Assembly: GCF_000424445.1 (NCBI RefSeq) | Contig: NZ_KE384188.1 | Location: 1-64,000 of the forward strand | Origin: Oribacterium sp. NK2B42 | GTDB lineage: Bacteria > Bacillota > Clostridia > Lachnospirales > Lachnospiraceae | Reading direction: 5' to 3' | DNA length: 64,000 nucleotides | Shown: positions 44,008-52,242 of the stretch, piece by piece | Position numbering within the stretch: the first letter of the stretch is position 1 | How the letters are laid out: each line of letters begins with the position of its first letter | The notes under the pieces: generated by a model | Told to the model about the DNA's origin: nothing | The model's input: the letters and a program-made list of their open reading frames with translations, nothing else | Database searches by the model: none | Made by a program: the position numbers and the translations under genes

Positions 44008-44033
44008 GAAATGTGAGTTAATTTGTAAACATC

Positions 44034-44300
44034 TTAGAATCCGGCGCCTGGCTGCATTCCTATGAACATCGCCGGGTTCATCTGCGGTCCGTATATCATA
44101 TATGTAAGTCCATCAGCATTTTTATTAAAAGGAATACTCAGTACTCCGGCCATGGTGCATGGAACTTCTATGCTTGTGCCGTCGCTGAATACAACGGTGT
44201 ATGTCTGACCGGCTGAGACATTGGCAGCAACAGGAACCTCCACAGTAGCGTTGATGGAATCAGCAAACATATTACCAAAGCTTACAATTCCTGCGCCCAT
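44034..44300 (-). pseudogene. 3' part of a secreted-protein gene interrupted by in-frame TAG
   Basis: 88 codons from ATG 44300, in the same frame as the upstream 136-aa part, separated only by TAG-AAT-GTC. It reads VEVPVAANVSAGQTYTVVFS and ends NPAMFIGMQPGAGF, beta-rich. An AGAGGA sits 12 bases before the ATG, so reinitiation is conceivable. More likely the two parts were one about 227-residue exported protein. Confidence 0.6.
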
Positions 44301-44306
44301 GACATT

Positions 44307-44717
44307 CTATGTTCCTCTGATGCCTGCATTTGCAGCCGTGAAATTGTTGATGGCGGTTAATGTATCTACGATCCTTAGAACGTAGCCAACGTTTAACACC
44401 TTATAATTCGGTTCCGAAGCCTGTTCCTCACTTCCTCCTGACACTGTGACATCTCCCTTGATCTCCACCGTGACCTCATCGCCATTGTCCATGGATACAT
44501 CTACAGCCGATGTTCCATCTGTACAGGAAGCAGAATCCTTCTCGATTTTTTCTTCATGTGCAGTTTCTCCGCTTTTCACTTCTATTTTTGACGAATCCAG
44601 GTTATTTTCTGTTTGATTGTCAGGCTCTGCCAGCACTGTGACCGTTGAATTCATGCATAAGGCTGCCGCGAGTATCACAGCCAAAACCCTTTTTCCGCAT
44701 AAGCTCCTTCTCTTCAA
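44307..44717 (-). pseudogene. 5' part of a secreted-protein gene, signal peptide present
   Basis: MKRRSLCGKRVLAVILAAAL then AEPDNQ forms a clear Sec signal peptide. A charged, Ser/Glu-rich segment follows, ending NNFTAANAGIRGT and TAG at 44307-44309. The same frame stays open after the TAG. No family recognised. Divergent from the pilin-like gene. Confidence 0.65.
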
Positions 44718-44807
44718 AACAAGACCTCCTCTTATCTGTCAATAATTTCCCTAATCTTATATCGACACATTGTAATAATTATAATAGCTCTTAAAAAGGA
44801 GCCGAGG

Positions 44808-44859
44808 GGACGGAGTCAGTGAACCATCTTGTAAGCAAAATGGTACACCGACTCCGTCC
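44808..44859. repeat. Hairpin element between divergent genes
   Basis: GGACGGAGTC (44808-44817) pairs with GACTCCGTCC (44850-44859), and inner GTG/ACCAT pairs with ATGGT/CAC. It is flanked by the imperfect direct repeats ATTATAATA-GCTCTTAA (about 44779) and ATTATAATATTGCTCTTAA (about 44872). Confidence 0.75.
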
Positions 44860-44921
44860 TGCCTTTATGGCATTATAATATTGCTCTTAATTGTCGATAT
44901 AACTATGAGGGGGTGAAGTGT

Positions 44922-45887
44922 GTGAAAAAGACATTTGACAAAGGTTTTACACTGGCGGAGCTTTTGATAGCCATAGGTATAATCGGGGTTCTCGTGGCCG
45001 TGAGCATTCCCATGTTTATCAATCATCTTGAAAGAAGCAGACAGGCGGTTGATCTTGCCTCCATGCGTAATGCAAAGGCAGCAGCTGTTGTGGAATACAT
45101 GATCACCGGAGTTACCGGGAAGTATTACTACTATCAAAACGGCACGGTATCAACAACAACTCCGCCATCTTCGGGATACGGAAAGTCTCACATAGATGCA
45201 TCTGAATTTGCGTCTGTACTTAATGCCAGGGGAAAGCCGTATGAGAACGGCAAAGAAAAGTATGTGACTGTGATCATAGACAGCTCCAAGGATGTGTCAC
45301 TGGTATGGGGCACAGTATACGGAGCGGTATGGAATTCTATAAACGGCAAGGTTGTAGATACTTCCAAGGGCGGAAACTGGTATGGCCTGGAAAAAAAGGA
45401 TAAAGATAACAAGAAAGCCACATATACAAAGATCGCAAGTATACCAAATGATAAAAGAAAAGAAGCTGACATGGATATATTGACTTCCATTGCCACTTAT
45501 TTCAACAACTGCAGTGACGAGACCCTGCACAACATATTGGGAAACCAGTATAACAGTATAGTGAATGGCAATGGAGGCGTGCTTTTTTCATACCAGATAG
45601 ACGCAGGCGGGAGCTATTCCATAAGATTAAATCCGGATCCCGCCACCAGGAGTGTGGAGTATCTAAGCATACTTGGTTATAAACCAAGGGTATATAATCA
45701 AACATATGGTGCAGGTGATCAATTTTCCTATAGTTCTTATAATTACACCGATACCTATCTGTTTACTTCAGATGATTTTGTAAACATGATGGGAAAAGAT
45801 CATCAGGTATGGATTGATATCAATTCAACAAGAACAAAGATCCGGGTAGTAAATGCACCAGGCCTGTCGGTAGAGGTACCAAGGTGA
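44922..45887 (+). CDS. Type IV pilin-like protein (class III signal)
   Basis: Prepilin signature KGFTLAELLIAIGIIGVLVA with cleavage expected between Gly and Phe and Glu at +5, then a helix and a large globular domain (about 280 residues). No ATG is available. I choose GTG at 44922 with GAGGGGG nine bases upstream; GTG at 44913 is the alternative. No pilin peptidase, assembly ATPase or platform gene is in the window, so export must rely on machinery elsewhere. Confidence 0.82.
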   Translation: MKKTFDKGFTLAELLIAIGIIGVLVAVSIPMFINHLERSRQAVDLASMRNAKAAAVVEYMITGVTGKYYYYQNGTVSTTTPPSSGYGKSHIDASEFASVLNARGKPYENGKEKYVTVIIDSSKDVSLVWGTVYGAVWNSINGKVVDTSKGGNWYGLEKKDKDNKKATYTKIASIPNDKRKEADMDILTSIATYFNNCSDETLHNILGNQYNSIVNGNGGVLFSYQIDAGGSYSIRLNPDPATRSVEYLSILGYKPRVYNQTYGAGDQFSYSSYNYTDTYLFTSDDFVNMMGKDHQVWIDINSTRTKIRVVNAPGLSVEVPR

Positions 45888-46139
45888 TGCCTCATACCTT
45901 GGAGATGACTGGGATATGTAGGTGGCTTATTTTTTTATGGGACAGCTATAAACTGAAATTTTGCTCATGAACAAAGGCTGGCACAGGCTGCTTCTGAAAA
46001 TGTTGCTGTTCCTCAGAAGCTGATCTGCTGCCCCCCTTCTCCGGTTCATCAAATTTTAATACAGACATATCGCCATAAAAAGAATGATTATGGTAAAATG
46101 TTAACCAAAAGATACATGCAGCAGAAAGGAGAGAATAAT

Positions 46140-46715
46140 ATGTCTGATAAGATTACGATGACAGCTGACAATGCATTGAAGAAACTTATGGATGGCAATA
46201 AAAGGTACGTGGAAAACAGTGAAAATCATGGCGATGTTTCATCAGCTGTCCGGCTTAAAACCTGCACAAAAGGACAGGAGCCTTTTGCAGTAGTGGTTAC
46301 GTGTTCGGATTCAAGAGTAATACCGGAAACTATCTTTTCAGCAGGAATAGGTGAGGTTTTCGTCATAAGAGTTGCGGGCAATGTCATCGACGACCATCAG
46401 CTTGGAAGTATAGAGTATGCGGCAAGTCATCTGGGTACAAGACTTATCATGGTTTTGGGACATACAAATTGCGGTGCGGTAGGTGCAGCATTCCATCCGG
46501 ATGACGACAATAAGTATATAAGGTTTATACTGCATGAGATCAGGTCTGCCATGGGCGATGAAACCGATCCGGACAAGGCCTGCATCCTGAATATTAAGCA
46601 CAGTGTTGCCGTCATCGAGGAGAGTCTCGAGATACAGAAGGAGGAGCATGAGCACAGCCTCAAGGTTGTCGGAGCTTTATATCATATCGATACCGGTGAA
46701 GTGGAGCTGGTGTGA
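46140..46715 (+). CDS. Beta-class carbonic anhydrase
   Basis: Zinc ligands C55 and D57-x-R59 in TCSDSRV, then H108 and C111 in GHTNCGAV. 192 aa, usual length. Interconverts CO2 and bicarbonate. AAAGGAGAG precedes the ATG at 46140. The cupin gene follows 59 bases after the stop. Confidence 0.95.
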   Translation: MSDKITMTADNALKKLMDGNKRYVENSENHGDVSSAVRLKTCTKGQEPFAVVVTCSDSRVIPETIFSAGIGEVFVIRVAGNVIDDHQLGSIEYAASHLGTRLIMVLGHTNCGAVGAAFHPDDDNKYIRFILHEIRSAMGDETDPDKACILNIKHSVAVIEESLEIQKEEHEHSLKVVGALYHIDTGEVELV

Positions 46716-46774
46716 GTGCTGATGACAAGGATAACCGGAATCTGTTCATGAACAAAATCATTAAGGAGACTTAC

Positions 46775-47122
46775 ATGAAAAATACAAAAAATGCAATATG
46801 GACGTTCAATAAGGATATAGATTTTGAGGAGTGCGGTAAAGGCGTAAAGAGAAAGATTCTCAGTTATACCGACGAAATGATGGTAGTTGAGAATCATTTT
46901 GAAAAAGGCGGTATCGGTGCCATGCATTCCCATCCACATACCCAGATTACCTACGTAGTCAGTGGTAAGTTTGAATTCACAATAGGTGAAGAAAAGAAGA
47001 TTGTAAGTGCGGGAGATACTCTTTTAAAGAAGAACGGAATTGAGCATGGCTGTGTGTGCCTTGAGGAAGGTATACTGCTTGATTGCTTTAATCCAATGAG
47101 AGATGAATTCGTAAAAGATTAA
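46775..47122 (+). CDS. Small cupin-domain protein
   Basis: Single cupin barrel, 115 aa, with the first motif GAMHSHPHTQITYVVSG and second GDTLLKKNGIEHGC, holding the metal-binding His/Glu set. The start at 46775 follows AAGGAGACTTAC. Substrate unknown. Probably co-transcribed with the carbonic anhydrase. Confidence 0.88.
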   Translation: MKNTKNAIWTFNKDIDFEECGKGVKRKILSYTDEMMVVENHFEKGGIGAMHSHPHTQITYVVSGKFEFTIGEEKKIVSAGDTLLKKNGIEHGCVCLEEGILLDCFNPMRDEFVKD

Positions 47123-47130
47123 TAAATTAA

Positions 47131-47175
47131 AGATAAAATGGCTCATCCGTTTTTGTCGGATGAGCCATTTTATCT
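47131..47175. terminator. Bidirectional terminator after the cupin gene
   Basis: A perfect 19-bp stem (47131-47149 with 47157-47175), 7-base loop TTTTTGT. It separates convergent genes. Confidence 0.9.
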
Positions 47176-47241
47176 CTCTCAAGCTTAAACTATTAACCCA
47201 TCGAGAAAAGTTTGGGTATCACCTGAAAATGTCGGCATTGT

Positions 47242-48366
47242 TTATCCGATCCATATCTTCGCAGCAGCTAATGACACATATATTGCATCCATCTTAGTGA
47301 AGTCGATCCCGAAGGTCTTTTCCAGCTGATTGATCCTGTATTTTACAGTATTGAGATGGAGGTTCATGGTGTCTGCGGTTTTTTGTTTGGAGCAGTTAAG
47401 CTGAACATAGTGTTTTAATGTCTCGAAATATTCTGTTTTATATTCCGCGTCATACTTCAGTATCTCAAGTATTTCCGGCATGATGAAGGTTCCCGCTTTA
47501 TCACCGGAACCAAGGCGTATGCATTCCTGCAGAAAGGCATCATAGTGGTCTGTGAAGTATTCGGCTTTACCGTTTCCGTTTAGAAGAGCTATGTCTGCCT
47601 GGATCGCATAGGATTTTACCAAATGTAATTTCGCAAAGGGAAGGCTGTATCCAAGCCGTACTTTTTTTCTGATAAGCCGGTCAGGTATATCATGCCCATT
47701 GCATAGAAGAATATAGCATTGGTTGCTGATTATGGCACCGACAAGCGTTGGGTCGGAGCTTCTTATATCCACAAGGAATGCCCGGAGTATCTCGATGCGT
47801 TCTTTGTCCTTAACATCAGCTTTAACTATATGATAGGGTGGCTTTCCCAGGTATCCGACATTCTCAAGGATTTTTCGTCCGGTGTGTTCTGATTCCGGTG
47901 TGTCCTGTAAGAGTAATGCCAATGCCTGCTCATAGGTGGTTCCCGGTGTTTCTGAGGAGACCCTCAGATACACGGCAGCGGCATTGCTTATATTGATGAC
48001 TTCGTCTTCATTCATGTTTTCATGAAGAACAATGGTGAGCTTTCCTATGGGTCGTCTCTCGTAAATTATATCCATGATCACAATGTCTTCATCTATATGA
48101 TCATCATGTAAGAAGACGGGTTTTCGATTTCCGCTTACTTTTTCCAGAAGTCCGTTATCAACCCAGGCATTAACTCTTTCCATGGTTTTGCCGGCGTCAA
48201 AATCGATGAGATAATCCCTGGCATCCGGATCATGTGATTGGGCCAGAACCCTGTAAGAGCCATCCATTATCCAAAAAGGATTTTTAATGTTTAAGGCGCA
48301 GGCATCCACGAAACTCTGCAGATCCTTTGATTTTGTTATTATTTCAAATAATTCCTGTTTATTCAT
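47242..48366 (-). CDS. PucR-type transcriptional regulator
   Basis: The C-terminal 60 residues are a PucR HTH (LNCSKQKTADTMNLHLNTVK then YRINQLEKTFGIDF). The N-terminal half resembles a GAF/PAS-like sensor (NPFWIMDGSYRVLAQS). The start at 48366 (MNKQELFEI) is chosen; the frame extends upstream only from a TTG. There is no Shine-Dalgarno before the ATG, but TATAAT sits nine bases upstream, behind a terminator-like hairpin. It lies downstream of the FMN/FAD reductase gene on the same strand. Confidence 0.85.
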   Translation of the reverse strand: MNKQELFEIITKSKDLQSFVDACALNIKNPFWIMDGSYRVLAQSHDPDARDYLIDFDAGKTMERVNAWVDNGLLEKVSGNRKPVFLHDDHIDEDIVIMDIIYERRPIGKLTIVLHENMNEDEVINISNAAAVYLRVSSETPGTTYEQALALLLQDTPESEHTGRKILENVGYLGKPPYHIVKADVKDKERIEILRAFLVDIRSSDPTLVGAIISNQCYILLCNGHDIPDRLIRKKVRLGYSLPFAKLHLVKSYAIQADIALLNGNGKAEYFTDHYDAFLQECIRLGSGDKAGTFIMPEILEILKYDAEYKTEYFETLKHYVQLNCSKQKTADTMNLHLNTVKYRINQLEKTFGIDFTKMDAIYVSLAAAKIWIG

Positions 48367-48376
48367 AAGGATGATT

Positions 48377-48430
48377 ATAACAAAAAAGACGGAGAAAAAG
48401 CATTTGGCATGTGCTTTTTTCCGTCTTATC
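48377..48430. terminator. Terminator-like hairpin directly upstream of the PucR gene
   Basis: AAGACGG-AAAAAGCA pairs with TGCTTTTT-CCGTCTT on either strand, flanked by A and T runs. On the minus strand it is followed by TTTTGTTATAATC and then the ATG. Confidence 0.65.
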
Positions 48431-48537
48431 TTTTCTGCCCACAATTTACTGCTCAATCCGCCGGTGATGGTTAGCTAAGATTTGACCAATGTTTCAGGAA
48501 CAGTAGGGTTTAATTTTCTTTTAAGGTGATCATTCAA

Positions 48538-50514
48538 TCAGCCTTTAGCGTAGAGTGCAGCTTCTTCACCGCAGATTCTTCCGCCTGAGAGTGCATTCAT
48601 CATAGTAACACCCTCAACTAAAGGATAAGAATTATTGAACATTTCTGCAACGTCATTTCCGGCTGCATAAAGTCCCTTGATGACAGTTCCGTCATCCTTG
48701 ATTACCTGAAGGTTTGAATTAACAAGAACTCCGCCGATACCACCAAGTGAAACAGGTCTTGCCTTTACTGCATAAAGTGTTCCTTCTCCAAGGCTCTTCA
48801 TGTACTTAGAAGCCTTTCCGTATACAGGATCTGCACCATTTTCGCAGGATGCGTTGTAGTCTGCCAATGTCTTCTCAAGTGACTCAGCATCGATGCCCAT
48901 GTTTGCTGCGAGCTCGGAAACATTTGCACCCTTAAATACGATGCCCTTTGAAACTCCGTCCTCGAGAGCAGCGCGGAATTCGGTCCAGCCTTCATCGATT
49001 GAGAACATAGGGATGGTAGGCTCATAAGCTACTGCTGTATCAACATCCAGTGCCTTTGCGCCGCCCTCTTCGAGAGCCTTTACCATATCCTCTGAGATGA
49101 TTGAATAGAAATATTCACCCTGTGTAGCAGCTGCATTTGAGCAGAGTGCTGTGTCATAGTTAAGGTCTTCCGGACAGAATCTTGCTGCACGTCTGTTTAC
49201 CCAAACGCTGGTAGGCATGTAGATAGCCTTTGCGATCTCATCCTTGCCCTGACCGGTCTGGATACCTGAATAAGAGGTTACACCGTGATATTGCTGGATA
49301 GTCTTGCCCTTTCCTGCACCGATGGCACGTGACATGGTAGCGCCGTCACCGGTCTGAGTACCTGTTGTAAATGTCTCAAGAGGGAATCCAACCTCTTCCT
49401 CGATCATCTCGGCATTGGCACCGAATCCGCCTGTTCCGAGAACAACTGCCTTACAGGAAATATCGTAGGTTGTGCCGTCCTTTGCAGTTGCGATAACACC
49501 TGTGATGGCATCATTCTCAGCCTTGAGTTCGGTTGCCGGTGTCTCGAAGTAAACCTGACCGCCGGCCTCTGTAAACTTATCGATAAGAGTTGTGTAGTAG
49601 CCTGCCTTGTTCTCCTGATCCTTGTAGATGTGATAGGTCTGGAAACCGTCAGCGTGAGCAGCCTGCTCTGTACCCATAAAGGTGAATTCCATTCCGTTCT
49701 CCTCGAGCCAGTCGATGGTCTCTCCGGAGCGGTTGGAAATGTTATAGAAGAGCTGTCCGTCATCCATCCAGCAGTTATAATCCTGCCAATATTTAAGAAC
49801 ATCAGCGGTTGTAAATGTTCCTGCAACACCTGCCTCCTGCTGATCCTTTGAATCGATACCCATAGGACCACCTGCAATGATGGATACACCACCGGGAGTT
49901 GCGGCTTTCTCCAGGAGGATTACATTGGCACCGTTCTGCTGTGCGGTAAGAGCTGCGGAAACGCCGGTTGCACCTGCACCAACTACAACTACATCTGCCT
50001 CAAGTTCCTTTACCTCAGTTGACTTGTTGGTGCCTGTATCCTTTGAAAAGCTGTCAGGATTTCCGCCGGCTGCGGTAATGGCACCCTTTACTGCCTCCAT
50101 GATGGCATCAGATGTGATGGTTGCTCCGGTAACGGCATCAACAAAAGGTGTGCCGGCATCAACGATAGCCTTGGGAAGCTGCTCCAATGCTGTTGTGGCA
50201 ACTTCAGGGGTTTCTGTGTTGTCGCCGATGGTTACTTCAGCTATAGCTCCATCCTTGATAACTGTGGTAACTGTCATTTTTCCGTTACGTCCGTCAACAG
50301 TGATGTCGTAGCTTCCGTCCTTAAGATCGCCGCCGGCTTCAGTGCCATCTGCCTGAGTTTCTTCGCTTGTCTCAGCGGCTGCTGTGGTTTCGCCTACAGC
50401 TTCTGTTGCAGCTTCTGTTGTACTTGCTGTTGTTGCCTCAGGAGTTCCTGTGGCAGCGCATCCTGTCATAACCATTCCTGCGATGAGAACAGTTGATATG
50501 ATTTTTCTCTTCAT
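48538..50514 (-). CDS. FMN-binding, FAD-dependent fumarate-reductase-like lipoprotein
   Basis: Lipoprotein signal with MTGC and an Ala/Thr/Glu-rich linker, then an FMN-binding domain at about 65-150. That domain has DAVTGATITSDAI, the site where FMN is linked to Thr. A flavocytochrome-c-type FAD domain follows from about 170 (VVVGAGATGVSAALTAQ) to the end (GGRICGEEA). Such extracellular flavoproteins reduce fumarate, urocanate or related acceptors. The start at 50514 has GGGAGAAATATC upstream. The neighbouring HxlR, ferredoxin and NapH-like genes support a redox role. Confidence 0.9.
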   Translation of the reverse strand: MKRKIISTVLIAGMVMTGCAATGTPEATTASTTEAATEAVGETTAAAETSEETQADGTEAGGDLKDGSYDITVDGRNGKMTVTTVIKDGAIAEVTIGDNTETPEVATTALEQLPKAIVDAGTPFVDAVTGATITSDAIMEAVKGAITAAGGNPDSFSKDTGTNKSTEVKELEADVVVVGAGATGVSAALTAQQNGANVILLEKAATPGGVSIIAGGPMGIDSKDQQEAGVAGTFTTADVLKYWQDYNCWMDDGQLFYNISNRSGETIDWLEENGMEFTFMGTEQAAHADGFQTYHIYKDQENKAGYYTTLIDKFTEAGGQVYFETPATELKAENDAITGVIATAKDGTTYDISCKAVVLGTGGFGANAEMIEEEVGFPLETFTTGTQTGDGATMSRAIGAGKGKTIQQYHGVTSYSGIQTGQGKDEIAKAIYMPTSVWVNRRAARFCPEDLNYDTALCSNAAATQGEYFYSIISEDMVKALEEGGAKALDVDTAVAYEPTIPMFSIDEGWTEFRAALEDGVSKGIVFKGANVSELAANMGIDAESLEKTLADYNASCENGADPVYGKASKYMKSLGEGTLYAVKARPVSLGGIGGVLVNSNLQVIKDDGTVIKGLYAAGNDVAEMFNNSYPLVEGVTMMNALSGGRICGEEAALYAKG

Positions 50515-50712
50515 GATATTTCTCCCGTATTTCATACTACAATAAACAACGTTAAAAAATTAACATGTACTTATAATCGCATAGCTTAATAAAAAGCGAT
50601 ATGTCTGTTTCGGACAAACGGGTTATTGAAAAATCATCATGGTGGCCAATGGTTATCACAATGAACCGAGACTTGGCATCGACCTGATTCCGGTCCATCA
50701 GAAGATGCGCTT

Positions 50713-51057
50713 TTACAGATTATCCTCACCCCATTTCTTCAAATTAAGAAGAATGGGGATGAGGCTTTTTGTTTTTTCTGTAAGATTGTATTCGACTCTT
50801 ACGGGCATTTCATCGTACTGTTTTCTTTCCACAAGCCCGTCTGTTTCCAGTTCTTTCAGTGAATTGGCAAGCATAGTATTAGTGATTCCGTGAATGGAGC
50901 GTCGTAATTCTCCGTATCGCACGATATCATTTTTATCGATGACGCAAAGGATCATTATCTTCCACTTTCCGCCAATCTTATCAATTATTCTTTTTAACCC
51001 ACAATTTTGTCCCGCGATATCTTCGCATAATGGTTCATGGTTCTCTTTTTTTCTCAT
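50713..51057 (-). CDS. HxlR-family transcriptional regulator
   Basis: Winged HTH with the family pattern GGKWKIMILCVI, RYGELRRSIHGITNTMLANS, LKELETDGLVERKQY and EYNLTEKTKSLIPIL. An N-terminal Cys (near CEDIAGQNCG) could sense thiol stress. Divergent from the ferredoxin gene (about 150 bases between), so it probably controls it. Confidence 0.93.
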   Translation of the reverse strand: MRKKENHEPLCEDIAGQNCGLKRIIDKIGGKWKIMILCVIDKNDIVRYGELRRSIHGITNTMLANSLKELETDGLVERKQYDEMPVRVEYNLTEKTKSLIPILLNLKKWGEDNL

Positions 51058-51204
51058 GGTATACTTTTCCTTACCAGGTAAATAAATACTTCGTACTTGA
51101 TATATTTTTCATACCACATATAATAAGGTTATCAGCTGAGAAACGCAAGTAGTCCAGTTAAAGGAAATAGCATAAGATACGAATGCAGAAAGAGGATATT
51201 GAAA

Positions 51205-51405
51205 ATGAGAAAAGCTGTTAATGATATAGACAGATGTGTTGCCTGCGGGGTATGTGCCCTGCAGTGCCCACGAAATGCCATATCTATTTATAAAGGCTGT
51301 TATGCGGTGGTTGATACCGGTAAATGCGTGGGCTGTGGTTTATGTGAAAAGGCATGTCCTGCGGGTTCAATAAAGGTTACGGAGGTGGAAAATGGCAGTA
51401 AATAA
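51205..51405 (+). CDS. 2[4Fe-4S] ferredoxin
   Basis: 66 aa with two CxxCxxCxxxC motifs (CVACGVCALQCP and CVGCGLCEKACP). Start at 51205 with GAGG upstream. Its end overlaps the start of the NapH-like gene, so the two are coupled. Confidence 0.92.
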   Translation: MRKAVNDIDRCVACGVCALQCPRNAISIYKGCYAVVDTGKCVGCGLCEKACPAGSIKVTEVENGSK

Positions 51406-51991
51406 GAAAAAGCACTGGTATGACTACCTTTGGATCTGGTCAATAATCTATTTTGCTCTTGGATTTTTCAATATCCTGTTTGCATGGCTTGGAATGATAG
51501 ATTTTATTCTGCCGCTTATTTTTGCAATTGTAGGCGGAAATAAATGGTTCTGCAACCATATGTGTGGAAGAGGGCAGCTTTTCTGGGTATTGGGTAGAAA
51601 TCTCAAGTGTTCAAGAGGAAAACCTGCACCTAAATGGCTGTCGTCCAAATGGTTCAGATATGGATTCCTGATATTCTTCCTCACTATGTTCGGAACAATG
51701 GTATTTCAGACATATCTGGTATTTTCCGGAGCAGGGACACTCAGGAAAGCAATAAAGTTATTCTGGACCTTCAGAGTTCCATGGAAATGGGCTTATAATG
51801 GCAGTATATTCCCTGATTGGGTTGCTCAGTTTGGATTTGGATTCTATAGTCTGATGCTCACGTCTACACTTATAGGACTTATAGTAATGGTACTGTATAA
51901 GGAGAGAACCTGGTGTTCCTTCTGTCCTATGGGAACAATGACTCAGGGTATATGCAAAATAAAAGCAAAGAAAGGCAATGAAACAGAATGA
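51392..51991 (+). CDS. NapH/NosR-like membrane iron-sulfur protein
   Basis: Four membrane segments with two cysteine clusters, CNHMCGRGQLFW and CSFCPMGTMTQG, like the polytopic 4Fe-4S electron carriers NapH, NosR and RnfE-like proteins. It would pass electrons across the membrane from the preceding ferredoxin. 199 aa, shorter than NapH and without the C-terminal ferredoxin domain, which the adjacent gene may supply. Confidence 0.85.
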   Translation: MAVNKKKHWYDYLWIWSIIYFALGFFNILFAWLGMIDFILPLIFAIVGGNKWFCNHMCGRGQLFWVLGRNLKCSRGKPAPKWLSSKWFRYGFLIFFLTMFGTMVFQTYLVFSGAGTLRKAIKLFWTFRVPWKWAYNGSIFPDWVAQFGFGFYSLMLTSTLIGLIVMVLYKERTWCSFCPMGTMTQGICKIKAKKGNETE

Positions 51992-51997
51992 CATTAA

Positions 51998-52138
51998 ATG
52001 AAAGAGCCGTTCCAAAGAAGATGCGGAGCTCTAAAATGCAGAGATCTTAAAGCCATAACAGACGGAAAACCGTTATGCGCCTGTGATGATTGTGTGAGGA
52101 ATGCAGTCATGATCTATGGCGAGTTTATGGGATTATAA
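51998..52138 (+). CDS. Small cysteine-rich protein, 46 aa
   Basis: Reads MKEPFQRRCGALKCRDLKAI and includes CACDDC, six cysteines in all (C9, C14, C27, C29, C32 and a nearby pattern). It lies six bases after the NapH-like stop on the same strand. The ribosome site is weak. It could bind an iron-sulfur cluster or zinc and serve the same redox group. Confidence 0.5.
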   Translation: MKEPFQRRCGALKCRDLKAITDGKPLCACDDCVRNAVMIYGEFMGL

Positions 52139-52171
52139 TTAGGAAAAATACATTCAGTCGACGAAATAAAG

Positions 52172-52206
52172 CGGAAGGTCTGTCCCGTTATGGGACAGAC
52201 CTTCCG
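52172..52206. terminator. Strong hairpin between convergent genes
   Basis: A perfect 15-bp stem, CGGAAGGTCTGTCCC with GGGACAGACCTTCCG, loop GTTAT. T-rich flanks are weak on both sides. Confidence 0.7.
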
Positions 52207-52242
52207 TCTGTTGTGTGTATTAATCTATATTTGTTAAGCGAG

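Larger units (their letters stand above)
43664..44033. other. Intergenic region, 370 bp, with a lipoprotein gene relic
   Basis: It contains GTAACAGTTCA at 43694-43704, the gene tail at 43809-43907 and a terminator at 43971-44007. Confidence 0.7.
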
